A stretch of 64,000 nucleotides of DNA from Sediminibacterium soli (GCF_009939225.1 NZ_JAACJR010000003.1:1-64000), one strand, 5' to 3'; counted from the first letter of the stretch, positions 17,713 to 27,253 are shown. Made by a program: numbers and translations. The notes: generated by a model from the letters alone, not told the origin.

Positions 17713-19290
17713 ATGAAAAAGTTTTTTTTGACAATGACCATCGCCTGTATGGTCAGCGCCGTTTTTGCCCAGGAGGGAAATAGTGTGTACGATAAATGGG
17801 TGGATGGCAAGCAGAAATACGGGATTGCCGACAGCAATGGCAACGCCCTTACCGCCGCCAAATACGACTGGATAGCCAACCAGTACCAGGATGGCCTGAT
17901 CCTGGCATATATCTCGGAACTCAGGAGCGTGGATAATTCCAACAATCCGTTTGCCGCTGTCAAAACCGGTCATTACTGGGCACATATGCATGGATACCTC
18001 GATATGAAAGGGAAGGAAGTGATCCCTTTCAAATACTGGGGCGCCAAAGGATTCAGCGACGGGTTTGGATTGGTGACGAACGATGGCACAAAATGGGCGA
18101 TGATCGACCGGCGGGGCAGGGAGCTCACACCTTTCAAATATGCGGAGATCAGGAATAACTATTACGATGGCGGTAAACCGGTGCGCGTATACATGATAGA
18201 GGAAGGACTAAAGAAAAGATACGGCGTGATATCTACCGGCGGCAGGGAGTTAACGGCTGCCATGTACGACAAGATCGGTACATTTTACGACGGCGTGGCC
18301 CTTATGAACCAGAATAACCTGATGGGTGCGCTCAGCCTCGATGGAAGGGAAATAACGCCTGCTAAGTATACCAACGTAGAAGAGGACGGATTTGCAGGAG
18401 GTATGTGCCGGGTGCAATCAAATAACAAATGGGGCTTTATCGACAAAACGGGCAGGGAAGTGGTTCCGGTGATTTACGACCGTGTGTTCGTATTTGATAA
18501 AGATGGCAGCGCCATTGTAAGAATAGGAACCACTTCAGGTCGGGTCGACAAAACAGGAAGAGTGGCGGTGCCGCTGAAATACGGCACCGTGGAGCCGCTC
18601 TCGGACGGCATGTACAAAGTGCTGCTTGAAAAAAAATATGGCTGGGTTGACCAGTCGGGCAAACCGGCCATCGAGCCGATGTACGATTATGCCTCCTCAT
18701 TCGTGAATGGCTATGCCTACGCGAGACTGAATGGTAAATACGGCATCATCAACAAGAACAACGAAACCAAAGTTCCTTTTCAGTACGAGGAATTGGGAAG
18801 GCTGGCCAGTGATAAACCCCTGTTTTATTTCGGTCGCCAGGGGAAAAAAGGGTTTTTTTCCGAAACGCTGACGGAAATGGCCCCTCCGAAATATTCCCAG
18901 CTGTACACCCTGAAAGAGGGTTATGCCTTTGTACAGGTAGGCAACAAATGGGGGCTGGTCGATGAAAAAGGCCGGGAAACCGTAGAGGCGAAGTATGACA
19001 CACTTGTGCGGCAGGACGATGCTGTGCTGGCAGTGAAAGATAGAAAAATCGGGGTGATCGCCAACGACGGATCGGTGATTGTTCCCGTGAAATACGATAG
19101 GCTGTACGGTTTCAGTGAAGGTCTCTGCGTGGTGCTGCTCAATAATAAAATGGGTTATGTGAATGGCGAAGGCAAAGAGGTCATCCCGCCCCAGTTCGAC
19201 GAAGTGACCGATTTTGAGAATGGAAGAGCCCAGGTTCGATTGGGCAGCCAGACGTATTTTATCGATAAAACCGGCAGGAAAATAAACTGA
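17713..19290 (+). CDS. Secreted WG-repeat protein, shorter paralogue
   Basis: The 525-residue protein has a signal peptide (MKKFFLTMTIACMVSAVFAQ), which fixes the start at ATG 17713 rather than 17683. The mature part is a string of WG repeats (YGIADSNG, WGFIDKTGRE, YGWVDQSGK, WGLVDEKGRE, MGYVNGEGKE) with intervening 'Y.DGVALM / F.NGYAYA' segments. It is a paralogue of the protein at 6136 in the same orientation, separated from it by the efflux cluster. No catalytic residues are seen. A binding or scaffold role at the cell surface is the general view of such proteins. Confidence 0.87.
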   Translation: MKKFFLTMTIACMVSAVFAQEGNSVYDKWVDGKQKYGIADSNGNALTAAKYDWIANQYQDGLILAYISELRSVDNSNNPFAAVKTGHYWAHMHGYLDMKGKEVIPFKYWGAKGFSDGFGLVTNDGTKWAMIDRRGRELTPFKYAEIRNNYYDGGKPVRVYMIEEGLKKRYGVISTGGRELTAAMYDKIGTFYDGVALMNQNNLMGALSLDGREITPAKYTNVEEDGFAGGMCRVQSNNKWGFIDKTGREVVPVIYDRVFVFDKDGSAIVRIGTTSGRVDKTGRVAVPLKYGTVEPLSDGMYKVLLEKKYGWVDQSGKPAIEPMYDYASSFVNGYAYARLNGKYGIINKNNETKVPFQYEELGRLASDKPLFYFGRQGKKGFFSETLTEMAPPKYSQLYTLKEGYAFVQVGNKWGLVDEKGRETVEAKYDTLVRQDDAVLAVKDRKIGVIANDGSVIVPVKYDRLYGFSEGLCVVLLNNKMGYVNGEGKEVIPPQFDEVTDFENGRAQVRLGSQTYFIDKTGRKIN

Positions 19291-19360
19291 GGATACCTGC
19301 AGTTTCCGGAAGTGCTGAGGCCGTTGCGATCAGCCGCGGATGGCTGAATAAGAAACCGCT

Positions 19361-19458
19361 CTCTCTGCGAAACTCACCTCCTCCGCGCCTCTGCGGTGAA
19401 AACAGGATACCGATTCACCGCAGAGACGCAGAAGGTGCAGCGCCGCGCAGAGATAAGA
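19361..19458. repeat. Dispersed CTCTGCG-type inverted repeat (copy 1)
   Basis: The unit starts CTCTCTGCGAAACTC, has CGCCTCTGCGGTGAA in the middle, and then its inverse TTCACCGCAGAGACGCAGAAG, ending in GCGCAGAG. The left and right halves form a long imperfect hairpin. Related copies lie at 38271-38366 and 55000-55116. It sits behind the WG gene (+) and the Fic remnant (-), so it may also stop transcription. Confidence 0.75.
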
Positions 19459-19557
19459 GAACTTCCAATGTCTTGTCCTGTTTCTTCCGAACAGCTTAGG
19501 TGATCGGACGAAGCAGCAACGATTTCCCGTTCTTTTAGCCGTGTCTTTCAGTAATGC

Positions 19558-19683
19558 TCACGCAACAGCTGACTTGTGCTGCGGCCGTTTCCCCTGCCTG
19601 TACCGGATTTCGGTCAGCAGTGCAGACAGCCGTTCGCTGTCCCAGGTAAAATTCGGCCATTTGGCCTGATCGTAGCTATACAC
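19558..19683 (-). pseudogene. N-terminal remnant of a Fic-family protein (DUF4172)
   Basis: A GTG-initiated 41-codon frame reads MYSYDQAKWPNFTWDSERL followed by SALLTEIRYRQGK, then loses similarity and ends at a TGA (19558). The W-P-N-F-T-W-D core and the 'L...L..IR..QGK' helix are the opening segment of Fic/DOC AMP-transferases that carry the DUF4172 N-terminal domain, normally about 370 residues. The conserved LLGKM continuation and the whole Fic domain (HPFxxGNGR) are absent, so this is a truncated relic. It lies just downstream of the lone receiver-domain gene. Confidence 0.65.
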
Positions 19684-19737
19684 GGTATTCTCCGCATATC
19701 AGTTCATTCACCGCAAATCATGCGGAGAATAATCGGC

Positions 19738-20109
19738 TTAATCTCCGCATTTATCAAGCAGCCTGGTTACCGTTGCACGAAGTTCCTTGAGGGTGAATGG
19801 CTTGCGTACAAACCCATCTGCCCCGCAGGCTTCGGCCAGTTGTTCTATATCCGGACTTGCGGTTATCAGAAGAACAGGTGCGCGGCTGTACTGGTTGCCA
19901 GATTTGATGAACCGGGAAAGATCCATCCCGTTGGTTCCGGAAATATTTTTGTCAAGGATGAACAGATCGGGGATGGGCATAATCGCATCTGTTACCAGCG
20001 CCCCGGTGGTAAAACAGGTTACTTCATAACCCGCCGACTCCAAAACAAGGGTTATGGTTTCGCAAATGGCGTGATCATCTTCTATCAGTATGACCTTCTT
20101 CCTCCCCAT
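19738..20109 (-). CDS. Single-domain response regulator (receiver only)
   Basis: The 123-residue protein is just a CheY-like receiver: the acidic pair EDD near residue 10, phospho-acceptor Asp in PDLFILDKNISG, Thr/Ser in LLITAS, and Lys in GFVRKPFTL. There is no output domain. The start is placed at ATG 20109 (MGRKKVILIEDD), since the upstream in-frame ATG adds an unrelated 12 residues. No histidine kinase is adjacent, so it probably receives phosphate from a hybrid or orphan kinase elsewhere, or serves as a phosphate sink. Confidence 0.85.
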   Translation of the reverse strand: MGRKKVILIEDDHAICETITLVLESAGYEVTCFTTGALVTDAIMPIPDLFILDKNISGTNGMDLSRFIKSGNQYSRAPVLLITASPDIEQLAEACGADGFVRKPFTLKELRATVTRLLDKCGD

Positions 20110-20203
20110 ATGGTATGGTAAAGCAAAATCCGGGCCTGCAACCATAACACTGCCCGCTTCCCCATCACAGCTATTTGCAGTATATTAGGGAAAACAATCC
20201 AAT

Positions 20204-20764
20204 ATGATAGACAACCTGATCGCCCTGGTAAAACAACATGCAGGCAGCGCCATCATCAACAACCCTGCCATCCCCAACGAGCAGAACGAGGCGGCGGTGG
20301 CTTCGGCTTCCGACAGTATACTGGCCAGCCTGCAGCAGGCGGCTTCGGGGGGCGGCCTAAAAGATATCCTGGGTATGTTTTCCGGAAATGGCGATGTGGC
20401 CGCCAGCCCGCTCACGCAAAATGCAAAGGACCGGTTTACAGAATCACTTGCCGGCAGGTTTGGCCTGGACCAGGGGCAGGCGGCTTCGGTGGCGAATAAC
20501 CTTATTCCCAATGTAATGACCAGCCTGGTGAACAAGACCAATGATCCGGGCGACAACAGCTTTGGATTTCAGGATATTATGGCAAAGCTGTCCGGCAGCA
20601 GCCAGGGCGGATTGGATTTTGGCGGACTGTTAAACAAATTCAGATCCGGCGCTTTTGATGTGGATGGCGACGGCGATACCGATCTGCAGGATGCCATGAA
20701 AATGCTCGGCGGTGGCGATGGCGGCGGGATCATGGGTAAGCTGAAAGGCCTGTTTGGCGGATAG
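20204..20764 (+). CDS. DUF937-like protein with an EF-hand-like loop
   Basis: The 186-residue protein has no signal peptide. Its glycine/alanine/asparagine-rich helical body resembles DUF937/YidB-like proteins (MIDNLIALVKQHAG, then LAGRFGLDQGQAASVANNL). Near residue 148 is DVDGDGDTDLQDAM, a canonical calcium-binding loop of the EF-hand/dockerin pattern (D-x-D-G-D-G-D). The C-terminus is glycine-rich (GGGDGGGIMGKLKGLFGG). Function is unknown. The calcium site is an observation from the motif, not proof of binding. It is followed after 43 bp by the EthD-like lipoprotein gene on the same strand. Confidence 0.75.
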   Translation: MIDNLIALVKQHAGSAIINNPAIPNEQNEAAVASASDSILASLQQAASGGGLKDILGMFSGNGDVAASPLTQNAKDRFTESLAGRFGLDQGQAASVANNLIPNVMTSLVNKTNDPGDNSFGFQDIMAKLSGSSQGGLDFGGLLNKFRSGAFDVDGDGDTDLQDAMKMLGGGDGGGIMGKLKGLFGG

Positions 20765-20807
20765 CCGCGTACCTGTAACCCGGTTCCCCATCACAAATAA
20801 ACATAGC

Positions 20808-21239
20808 ATGAATACAGTAAAACTTCTTTTCCTGTTTGCCATTGTAACGGCATCGCTAAGCTGCAAAACGAGCCGGCTAAAACAGTCGCCCCTGCCGGAG
20901 ACGGGGATGTTTAAAGTGGCGATACTATATCCTGGCGGGGAGGACAAAAACTTCGATATGGATTATTATGAGAACAAACACATGCCGATGGTAGCCGGCT
21001 TCCTGGGAAAAAATTTGAAATTTTACGAGATCGATAAGGGCATTTCCGGCAGAACGGCAAACGACAAAGCGCCTTTTGTGGCGATAGGTTATTTTTTCGT
21101 GACGGATGTGGCCGAATACAATAAGGCGATTGCCCAAAACATAGATACCATTCGCAGCGACATAAAAAAATATACCAATATCCAGCCTTCTATTCAGATA
21201 AGCGAAGTCAGGAAACTGGGATTTACTGACGCAAGGTAA
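20808..21239 (+). CDS. EthD-family lipoprotein
   Basis: The 143-residue protein starts at ATG 20808 with a lipoprotein signal peptide (MNTVKLLFLFAIVTASLSC; Cys about residue 19). The mature part is a ferredoxin-like EthD fold: 'KVAILYPGGEDKNFDMDYYENKHMPMV' (the D-x-x-Y-x-x-x-H-x-P signature) and 'AIGYFFVTDVAEYNKAI'. EthD proteins are small dimeric proteins linked to oxidation of ethers or other substrates, without a defined reaction here. Lipidation is unusual for the family but frequent in Bacteroidetes. Confidence 0.8.
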   Translation: MNTVKLLFLFAIVTASLSCKTSRLKQSPLPETGMFKVAILYPGGEDKNFDMDYYENKHMPMVAGFLGKNLKFYEIDKGISGRTANDKAPFVAIGYFFVTDVAEYNKAIAQNIDTIRSDIKKYTNIQPSIQISEVRKLGFTDAR

Positions 21240-21299
21240 GAATCGGGAAGGGGTATCAACGACAGGCACCCGCCGGTAAAAGAATAAACAAAAACGATT

Positions 21300-21869
21300 A
21301 TGAGAAGGATAATTTCATTTATGCACCTCTCGCTCGACGGTTTTGTGGCAGGACCGAACGGGGAAATGAACTGGATCAAAGCCGAGCAGGAAATTTTTGA
21401 CTATGTCGGTAAGCGGATCAGCGAAGGCGATACGGCTTTATACGGAAGGGTAACCTACCAGATGATGGAAAACTACTGGCCCACCGCAGGTAACAAACCC
21501 AACGCCACCAGGCACGAGATCGAACATTCGAAGTGGTACGGCAAAGTGCACAAAATCGTGTTATCAAAAACAATGAAGAACGCGGACCTGCCCAACACCA
21601 CCATTATCAGTGATAACCTTTCCGAAAGGATACAGGAAATAAGGCAGCAGGAAGGGAAAGAGATCCTGCTTTTCGGCAGCCCCACCGCAACGCATTCACT
21701 TATGCAACAGGATCTGATAGACGGCTACTGGCTGTTTGTGAACCCGATTATCCTTGGGCAGGGCATTCCCCTGTTTGCAGGTATCAAAAACACAACAAAA
21801 CTGCAGCGGGTAAGCACCCGGCCATTTGATTGCGGCGTAACCGAACTGAATTATACGGTGGACAGATAG
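21300..21869 (+). CDS. Dihydrofolate reductase family protein (RibD C-terminal-like)
   Basis: The 189-residue cytosolic protein matches the DHFR/RibD-C superfamily: the opening strand MRRIISFMHLSLDGFVAGPNGEMNW, a central segment SEGDTALYGRVTYQMMENYWP, and a late nucleotide-binding stretch ILLFGSPTATHSLMQQDLIDGYWL. It is a probable NADPH-dependent reductase of unknown substrate. It is not the housekeeping folA, because the substrate-binding acidic residue pattern differs. It stands alone between the EthD gene and the convergent PepSY gene. Confidence 0.85.
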   Translation: MRRIISFMHLSLDGFVAGPNGEMNWIKAEQEIFDYVGKRISEGDTALYGRVTYQMMENYWPTAGNKPNATRHEIEHSKWYGKVHKIVLSKTMKNADLPNTTIISDNLSERIQEIRQQEGKEILLFGSPTATHSLMQQDLIDGYWLFVNPIILGQGIPLFAGIKNTTKLQRVSTRPFDCGVTELNYTVDR

Positions 21870-21919
21870 CAGTGCGTAGCAAAACCTTCCTGCGTATGCA
21901 GCCGGTCTGTGCTGTAAGA

Positions 21920-23035
21920 TCACTCCTTTGCTTTTTTCGTGCGTCCCCACCAGAACAAAAAACCGGTTATTGGCAAACTGGCAACAACCAGGGCTGCAAA
22001 GAACAGTGCGATCCTGCCGGGTAAACCCCAGAGTATGCCGGTATGCACATCGTAGTTGGTGCGCTTGATGATATCGGCAAAAGTTTTGGTATCGCTGTAA
22101 TTACCCCATACATACGAACCCGGTATTTCCTTTCCGCTGTAGCTGTCGAAAAAAAGAAAATCTGTTTTGTACAATGTTTTCCTGTCGGGGTTTGCGCGAA
22201 CCAGTAAGGGAGCGGTTTTATTGGCGGGGAATACAAATATAAACGAGGCATACCGCGCATGCAGCTGGTTGCTGAGTTTGTTCCAAACAATATCTTCCGC
22301 TGCGGTTGCCGACAGCACATGCGTGGTGTCCGATACGGGCGGCTTGGGATGTACAACCGATCTGCCGGACCCTGCAAGCCGGTAAGCAAAACCGGCAAAA
22401 CCCTCGAAGGCAAAGAACAGTCCCGTGATCACCGTAAGAATCACCAGCCAGGAGGCATAAAAGCCAAGCACTTTATGCAGGTCGTAGTTCAGCCGTTTGG
22501 CCGATGCATTCCATTGGATGGTAAAACCCTGTTTGCGTGCACCCCTGTTGCGCGGCCACCAGAGCACCATGCCGCTTACGATCATAAAAAAGAAAATCAC
22601 CGCCGACCATTTTATCACATCATGTCCGTAAGGTATCAGTAGGGTGCGGTGTATTTTCAGGATCACACTGATCGGGTCGCGGTCGTTATCGCGCACTTTC
22701 AATACCTGGCCCGAATAGGGATCGATGAAAACCGAATAACTGTATTCCTCTTTTTTAAAGAGGAATACCATCGCCGATTTATCTTTTTCCAGGTAATAGA
22801 TCCGCAAAACGAATTTGCCCGGCACCTGCTGCTCTGCGGTTTGTTTGAGTACGGACGGCGGCAGGAAAGAAGCATTGCGTTCGGCTACATGGCGGTAGGG
22901 CTGCAGGTCCTGCAATTCCGGCGCAAAGCAGTACAATGCGCCGGTAATTGCGATGATAAAGATGATCAGTCCTGTAGAGAGACCTAACCATAAATGGATC
23001 CTGCCCGATAGCTGCTTCAATGTCATTTTAGTCAA
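21920..23035 (-). CDS. PepSY-associated transmembrane protein (PiuB-like)
   Basis: The 371-residue protein has an N-terminal membrane helix (IHLWLGLSTGLIIFIIAITGALYCF), a PepSY domain facing the periplasm (SVFIDPYSGQVLKV), further helices with the conserved 'KIHRTLLIP' and 'DLHKVLGFYASWLVILTVITGLFF' segments, and a C-terminal helix. This is the iron-regulated membrane-protein type that pairs with TonB receptors and may reduce ferric siderophores in the inner membrane. It follows the TonB receptor by 24 bp on the same strand, so the two form an iron-uptake operon. Confidence 0.88.
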   Translation of the reverse strand: MTKMTLKQLSGRIHLWLGLSTGLIIFIIAITGALYCFAPELQDLQPYRHVAERNASFLPPSVLKQTAEQQVPGKFVLRIYYLEKDKSAMVFLFKKEEYSYSVFIDPYSGQVLKVRDNDRDPISVILKIHRTLLIPYGHDVIKWSAVIFFFMIVSGMVLWWPRNRGARKQGFTIQWNASAKRLNYDLHKVLGFYASWLVILTVITGLFFAFEGFAGFAYRLAGSGRSVVHPKPPVSDTTHVLSATAAEDIVWNKLSNQLHARYASFIFVFPANKTAPLLVRANPDRKTLYKTDFLFFDSYSGKEIPGSYVWGNYSDTKTFADIIKRTNYDVHTGILWGLPGRIALFFAALVVASLPITGFLFWWGRTKKAKE

Positions 23036-23059
23036 CCGTTTTTTTGCTGTTGAGCCGGG

Positions 23060-25414
23060 TTAGAGCTTTACCTGCAGCGTCAGCCGGTAGGCCGCGCCCT
23101 TGCCCTTGGTATAACTGTCGTTAAACGTACCCCATTGTGAACGCGCGGTAAAATAATCGGCGTTGAACATATTTTCAAGACCCAGGTTCAGCGAAACGGA
23201 ACTGTTTGCCTGGTAGCTGATAACTGAATTGAACAGGTGGTAAGGATTTACCGGTGCCTTGTACGGGTCATAAGAACCGCTGGCATTTCTTGCAAATCGA
23301 TCGCGGCGCAAGATGCCTGTGTACTGCAACATTACATTCAGTTTGCCCGGAATGATGGCATAGTCTGCATGACCGGTGATCTTGGGTGGCGCAATACGCT
23401 GGCCCGGAAGGTATTCATCGCTCTTGCCGTTAAAAGAACCGTCGTTATCGCCGTCCAGTTTACCCTCTGTATATGTATACGATACACCCGCCTGCAGCCT
23501 TTTGCTTACCTGCATGTCTGCAGACAATTCGAAACCGGTGATACGCTCGGGTGTTCTTACCACGACAAATATACCGTTCTGGAATACGCTGTTGGCGCCC
23601 AGATCCGATTTGCTGATATAGCCGGTTGCTTCAAAACGGAATTTGTTGAACTTGCTTACAAACCCTGCCTCATAATTGCTCACGATCACCGCCTCGGTAT
23701 TGATCTTGGCAATATCGTTTACGCGTGCCGCACGCAATGCCAGTCCCACATCCGATACACTGAATCCCTGTGAAAAACTCACATAGGGCTGAAAATAATC
23801 GGAAAGATGGTAACGGGCGCCTGCATTGAATACCCAGGTGTTGTAACGCAGGGTTCCTCCCTTTACATTCATAGAAGGCGTCACCACGCCGGTGGTGGTA
23901 TTCCTCGAGGGTAAAGTGGCATAATCGGATACGCCTATGCTCACTTTTTCGTAACGCACGCCGCCTTTCAGCACCAGTTTGCTGAACAGGTTGAATTTTG
24001 TCTGGAGAAACGGCGCCAGGTTAAACATATCCATTTCCGGTACCCAGATGCGTCCGTCAACCAGCGGCTGCGAAGTGATATCGCGCTGGGCATCCAGTCC
24101 GTAAGTCAGGTTGGCATCCATATTCCTGCCAACAAAAGGCGTATTGAAAACAACACGCGCACCGTTCTTTTTAGAAAGGATGCGGGAGATACCGCCGTCT
24201 ACAAACGCTTCGGAATAAAAGAAAATATTGTCTACGCTCTGGTAATAGATATCCGCATCGTAATGTGTGTTGGCAATACCGGTTTCGCCGCTGAACTGCA
24301 GGCTCAGGTTATGGTTGCCTCTTACGCCCTGCGGAACGCCTTTGGCCTGTCCCTGCACCGCCGTTGTTTTTACGCCGTTTTTATAATCGCCGTTAACGGT
24401 CAGGTAATTGGTGGTTTGCCTGCTGCTGTAAAAATTATAGCTGGCCTGTACCCTGTGACGCGCATTGATCTCATAACCCAGTTTGGCAAATGCGTTATAC
24501 GAATCTGTTTCGCCCAGTCCGTAAACCGGGGGCAACACATCTCCTTTGGCATCTTTCAGCTCACCGGTCTGCTCGTAAACGCCGCTTGCCACATAGCTGA
24601 GTTTGTTCTTATCGCCATAGAATGTCTGGCTCAGTCTGCTGCCCACACTGTTGGCCGATTTTACAAGCGAACCCGTCATGCCAACCGAAGTAAGGCTGTT
24701 CAGCACTTTATCCGTCTTTGCATTTTTGGTGAAATAGTTGATCAGACCGCCCGCGGCGCCGTTGCCGTATATGGCTGTTGCGCCTTTTACCACTTCCACC
24801 TTTTCGATCACCGAAGGATCGAGCGCACGAAGGTCCATGGCGCCGTTACGCAGGGGTGTTGACTGCGGTATGCCATCCACCATGATCAGCAGGCTGCGGC
24901 CGCGAAGTGTCTGGCCAAAATTGCTGCTGAGTCCTGTACTCGGCGCCAGGCCGGATACGCGGTTCTCCAGGATATCGCCCAGGTTGGTGGTGATATTGAT
25001 ATTCTGTTCGATGGTTTTGCTGCCAAGGATCACTACGGACGACGGCACTTCATCGATGGTTTCCCGAACCCTTCCCGCCGAAACGATCACTTCGGTCAGC
25101 TGGCTGGATGCGGATTCCAGGCTGATGTTCGCCTGCACAGCTGCATTGACCACCTGGATGCTTTTCTGTTCCGGTTTATTACCGATCATCGATACCAGCA
25201 GGGTATAGCTGCCCGCAGGAACCGAAGAAAAATGGTACCTGCCATTGACATCGGTTACCGATGTGCGGTTATTTTCTTTTAACCGAACGGTCACCGAAGG
25301 CGCAGGCACGCCGTCGGAAGCGGTTACCGTTCCCGAAACGGTAAAAACTGACTGCTGACAAAAAACGCCCAGCGGGGAGATGGCCAGGCATACTATAAAG
25401 ATCACTATTCTCAT
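23060..25414 (-). CDS. TonB-dependent siderophore receptor with CarboxypepD_reg-like domain
   Basis: The outer-membrane receptor is about 784 residues, with a signal peptide (MRIVIFIVCLAISPLGVFCQ, start at ATG 25414; ATG 25435 is also possible). Domains in order: a carboxypeptidase-regulatory-like beta sandwich (VSGTVTASDGVPAPSVTVRL...), a plug with SVVILGSKTIEQN and the 'GNGAAGGLINYFTK' region, and a 22-strand barrel ending in AYRLTLQVKL. Barrel and plug follow the ferric-siderophore (FhuA/FhuE-like) pattern. It is co-transcribed with the PepSY protein. The substrate is probably an iron chelate; identity unknown. No Fur box was recognised. Confidence 0.9.
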   Translation of the reverse strand: MRIVIFIVCLAISPLGVFCQQSVFTVSGTVTASDGVPAPSVTVRLKENNRTSVTDVNGRYHFSSVPAGSYTLLVSMIGNKPEQKSIQVVNAAVQANISLESASSQLTEVIVSAGRVRETIDEVPSSVVILGSKTIEQNINITTNLGDILENRVSGLAPSTGLSSNFGQTLRGRSLLIMVDGIPQSTPLRNGAMDLRALDPSVIEKVEVVKGATAIYGNGAAGGLINYFTKNAKTDKVLNSLTSVGMTGSLVKSANSVGSRLSQTFYGDKNKLSYVASGVYEQTGELKDAKGDVLPPVYGLGETDSYNAFAKLGYEINARHRVQASYNFYSSRQTTNYLTVNGDYKNGVKTTAVQGQAKGVPQGVRGNHNLSLQFSGETGIANTHYDADIYYQSVDNIFFYSEAFVDGGISRILSKKNGARVVFNTPFVGRNMDANLTYGLDAQRDITSQPLVDGRIWVPEMDMFNLAPFLQTKFNLFSKLVLKGGVRYEKVSIGVSDYATLPSRNTTTGVVTPSMNVKGGTLRYNTWVFNAGARYHLSDYFQPYVSFSQGFSVSDVGLALRAARVNDIAKINTEAVIVSNYEAGFVSKFNKFRFEATGYISKSDLGANSVFQNGIFVVVRTPERITGFELSADMQVSKRLQAGVSYTYTEGKLDGDNDGSFNGKSDEYLPGQRIAPPKITGHADYAIIPGKLNVMLQYTGILRRDRFARNASGSYDPYKAPVNPYHLFNSVISYQANSSVSLNLGLENMFNADYFTARSQWGTFNDSYTKGKGAAYRLTLQVKL

Positions 25415-25633
25415 ACATAGATAAATTGCGCGCAAAACTGGGCGTTCACCGCATAAACCGGCATAAGAATCGGGAAAAATGGGTTACGATAACCGGAAAT
25501 ACTGCGGAAATGCCAGTCTCCGCTGTTTGATTACCGCAGTTTTTCAGCAAACCGGCGGCTTCTAACCCTGTTTCCGCTTCCGTGCTGCGCTTTCCTGTCT
25601 TTCCTATCTTTATCCGGCGCATAAAAACGTCAT

Positions 25634-27253
25634 ATGAAACAATATTGCCTGTTCTTTTTTGCTGCGCTGGCAGCCATGATATCCAACCTGACGGCGCAGA
25701 TCCCGCATCTGGCAATAAAAGCCCCTGCCACGCAACTGGTCGTACACGGAAAACCATTTATGATACTGGGCGGCGAGCTGGGTAACTCCACGTTTACCAG
25801 TGTGGAAAATATGGCGCCGGTATGGGAGAAGGCAAAAGCGCTCAACGTAAACACCCTGCTGGCCCCGGTTTACTGGGAACTGATAGAACCGGCCGAGGGG
25901 AAATTCGAATTCGGGCTGCTTGGCAAACTCATCGCGGAAGCGCGGAAGCAGGACCTGAAACTGGTGCTGCTCTGGTTCGGCTCCTGGAAGAACAGCATGT
26001 CCGGTCATGCGCCCGCCTGGATCAAGACCAACCCGGTAAAATACCCGAGGGCCAAAGACGAAAAAGGTACGAGCCAGGAGATACTGAGTCCTTTCAGCGC
26101 AGCCAACCTGCAGGCTGATAAAAACGCGTTTACGGCGCTGATGCAATACCTGAAAGAGACAGACGGTAAAAACAACACGGTGATCATGGTGCAGCCGGAA
26201 AACGAAATCGGTATGTTGCCATCGGCCCGCGATTACCATCCCGCGGCCGATAAACTGTTCAGCGAAGCCGTGCCCGCGGAACTGATGCAATACCTGCTGA
26301 AAAACCGGGCCGGGCTGGTGCCCGAACTAAGTGCATGGTGGAAGAAACAGGGGTATAAGACCAGCGGCAGCTGGCAGGAGATTTTTGGTGATGGCTACCA
26401 GGCAGACGAATTGTTTATGGCATGGCATTTTGCCAGATTCACCAACGAGATCGTAAAAGCGGGCAAAGCGGTATATCCATTGCCCATGTTTGTGAACGCA
26501 GCGCTGATCAGACCCGGTAAGATACCCGGCGAATACCCCAGCGCGGGACCGCTTCCGCACCTGATGGATATTTGGAAGGCGGCCGCGCCCGACATCGATA
26601 TGTTATCGCCCGATTTTTACAACCCCGATTTTGAGCAATGGAACGATCTGTATACACGGCAATCCAACCCGCTGTTCATCCCCGAGCACCGGTTTGATGC
26701 TACGGTTGGTCCCAAAGCCTTGTTTGCCATCGGTCATTATGATGCCATCGGTTTTTCTCCCTTCAGCATTGAGAACGGCGGAAAACAGGAGCGCGAAGTG
26801 CTGGCAAAAACCTACCAACTGCTTAGCCGTCTGCAGCCGCTGATCAGCGCGCACCAGGGCCAAAAACGCATCGATGCCGTGTTACTGGATAAAGAAAAGC
26901 AGTTATCGACGGTGGTGCTGGGCAATTACGAATTCTCCTGTAAGAACAGCTATACGCTTGGCTGGGAAGCGGGTGCTGCCGGCGAACAGTGGGATTTTGG
27001 CGGTGCCATCATCATCCAAACCGCCGCCAATGAATTTTACATTGCGGGATCGGGTGTGGTGATCACCTGTAAAAATTTCCGCCAGCGGAAAAAGAACACC
27101 GGCATACTCAAAACAGAGGAAGGCATATTCGAAAACGGAACCTGGAAAGTGCTGAAACATCTCAATGGGGACCAGACACACCAGGGAAGACATATCCGGA
27201 TCGGCCACGGCGAGTACACCATACAAAAAATCACGCTATACGATTACGAGTAA
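25634..27253 (+). CDS. GH35-type beta-galactosidase-like secreted glycosidase (DUF5597)
   Basis: The 539-residue protein has a signal peptide (MKQYCLFFFAALAAMISNLTAQ). It begins with the TIM-barrel start of GH35/GH42-like enzymes (FMILGGELGNSTFTSVENM...NTLLAPVYWELIEP). The acid/base Glu is in VQPENEIG (about residue 191) and the nucleophile candidate is in PLFIPEHRFD. The C-terminal portion matches the DUF5597 layout. It would release terminal beta-galactose or related sugars from plant or microbial glycans in the periplasm. It is a lone gene, divergent from the iron operon and convergent with the DUF6055 gene. A weak -7-like TATCTTTA is at 25605-25612. Confidence 0.82.
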   Translation: MKQYCLFFFAALAAMISNLTAQIPHLAIKAPATQLVVHGKPFMILGGELGNSTFTSVENMAPVWEKAKALNVNTLLAPVYWELIEPAEGKFEFGLLGKLIAEARKQDLKLVLLWFGSWKNSMSGHAPAWIKTNPVKYPRAKDEKGTSQEILSPFSAANLQADKNAFTALMQYLKETDGKNNTVIMVQPENEIGMLPSARDYHPAADKLFSEAVPAELMQYLLKNRAGLVPELSAWWKKQGYKTSGSWQEIFGDGYQADELFMAWHFARFTNEIVKAGKAVYPLPMFVNAALIRPGKIPGEYPSAGPLPHLMDIWKAAAPDIDMLSPDFYNPDFEQWNDLYTRQSNPLFIPEHRFDATVGPKALFAIGHYDAIGFSPFSIENGGKQEREVLAKTYQLLSRLQPLISAHQGQKRIDAVLLDKEKQLSTVVLGNYEFSCKNSYTLGWEAGAAGEQWDFGGAIIIQTAANEFYIAGSGVVITCKNFRQRKKNTGILKTEEGIFENGTWKVLKHLNGDQTHQGRHIRIGHGEYTIQKITLYDYE

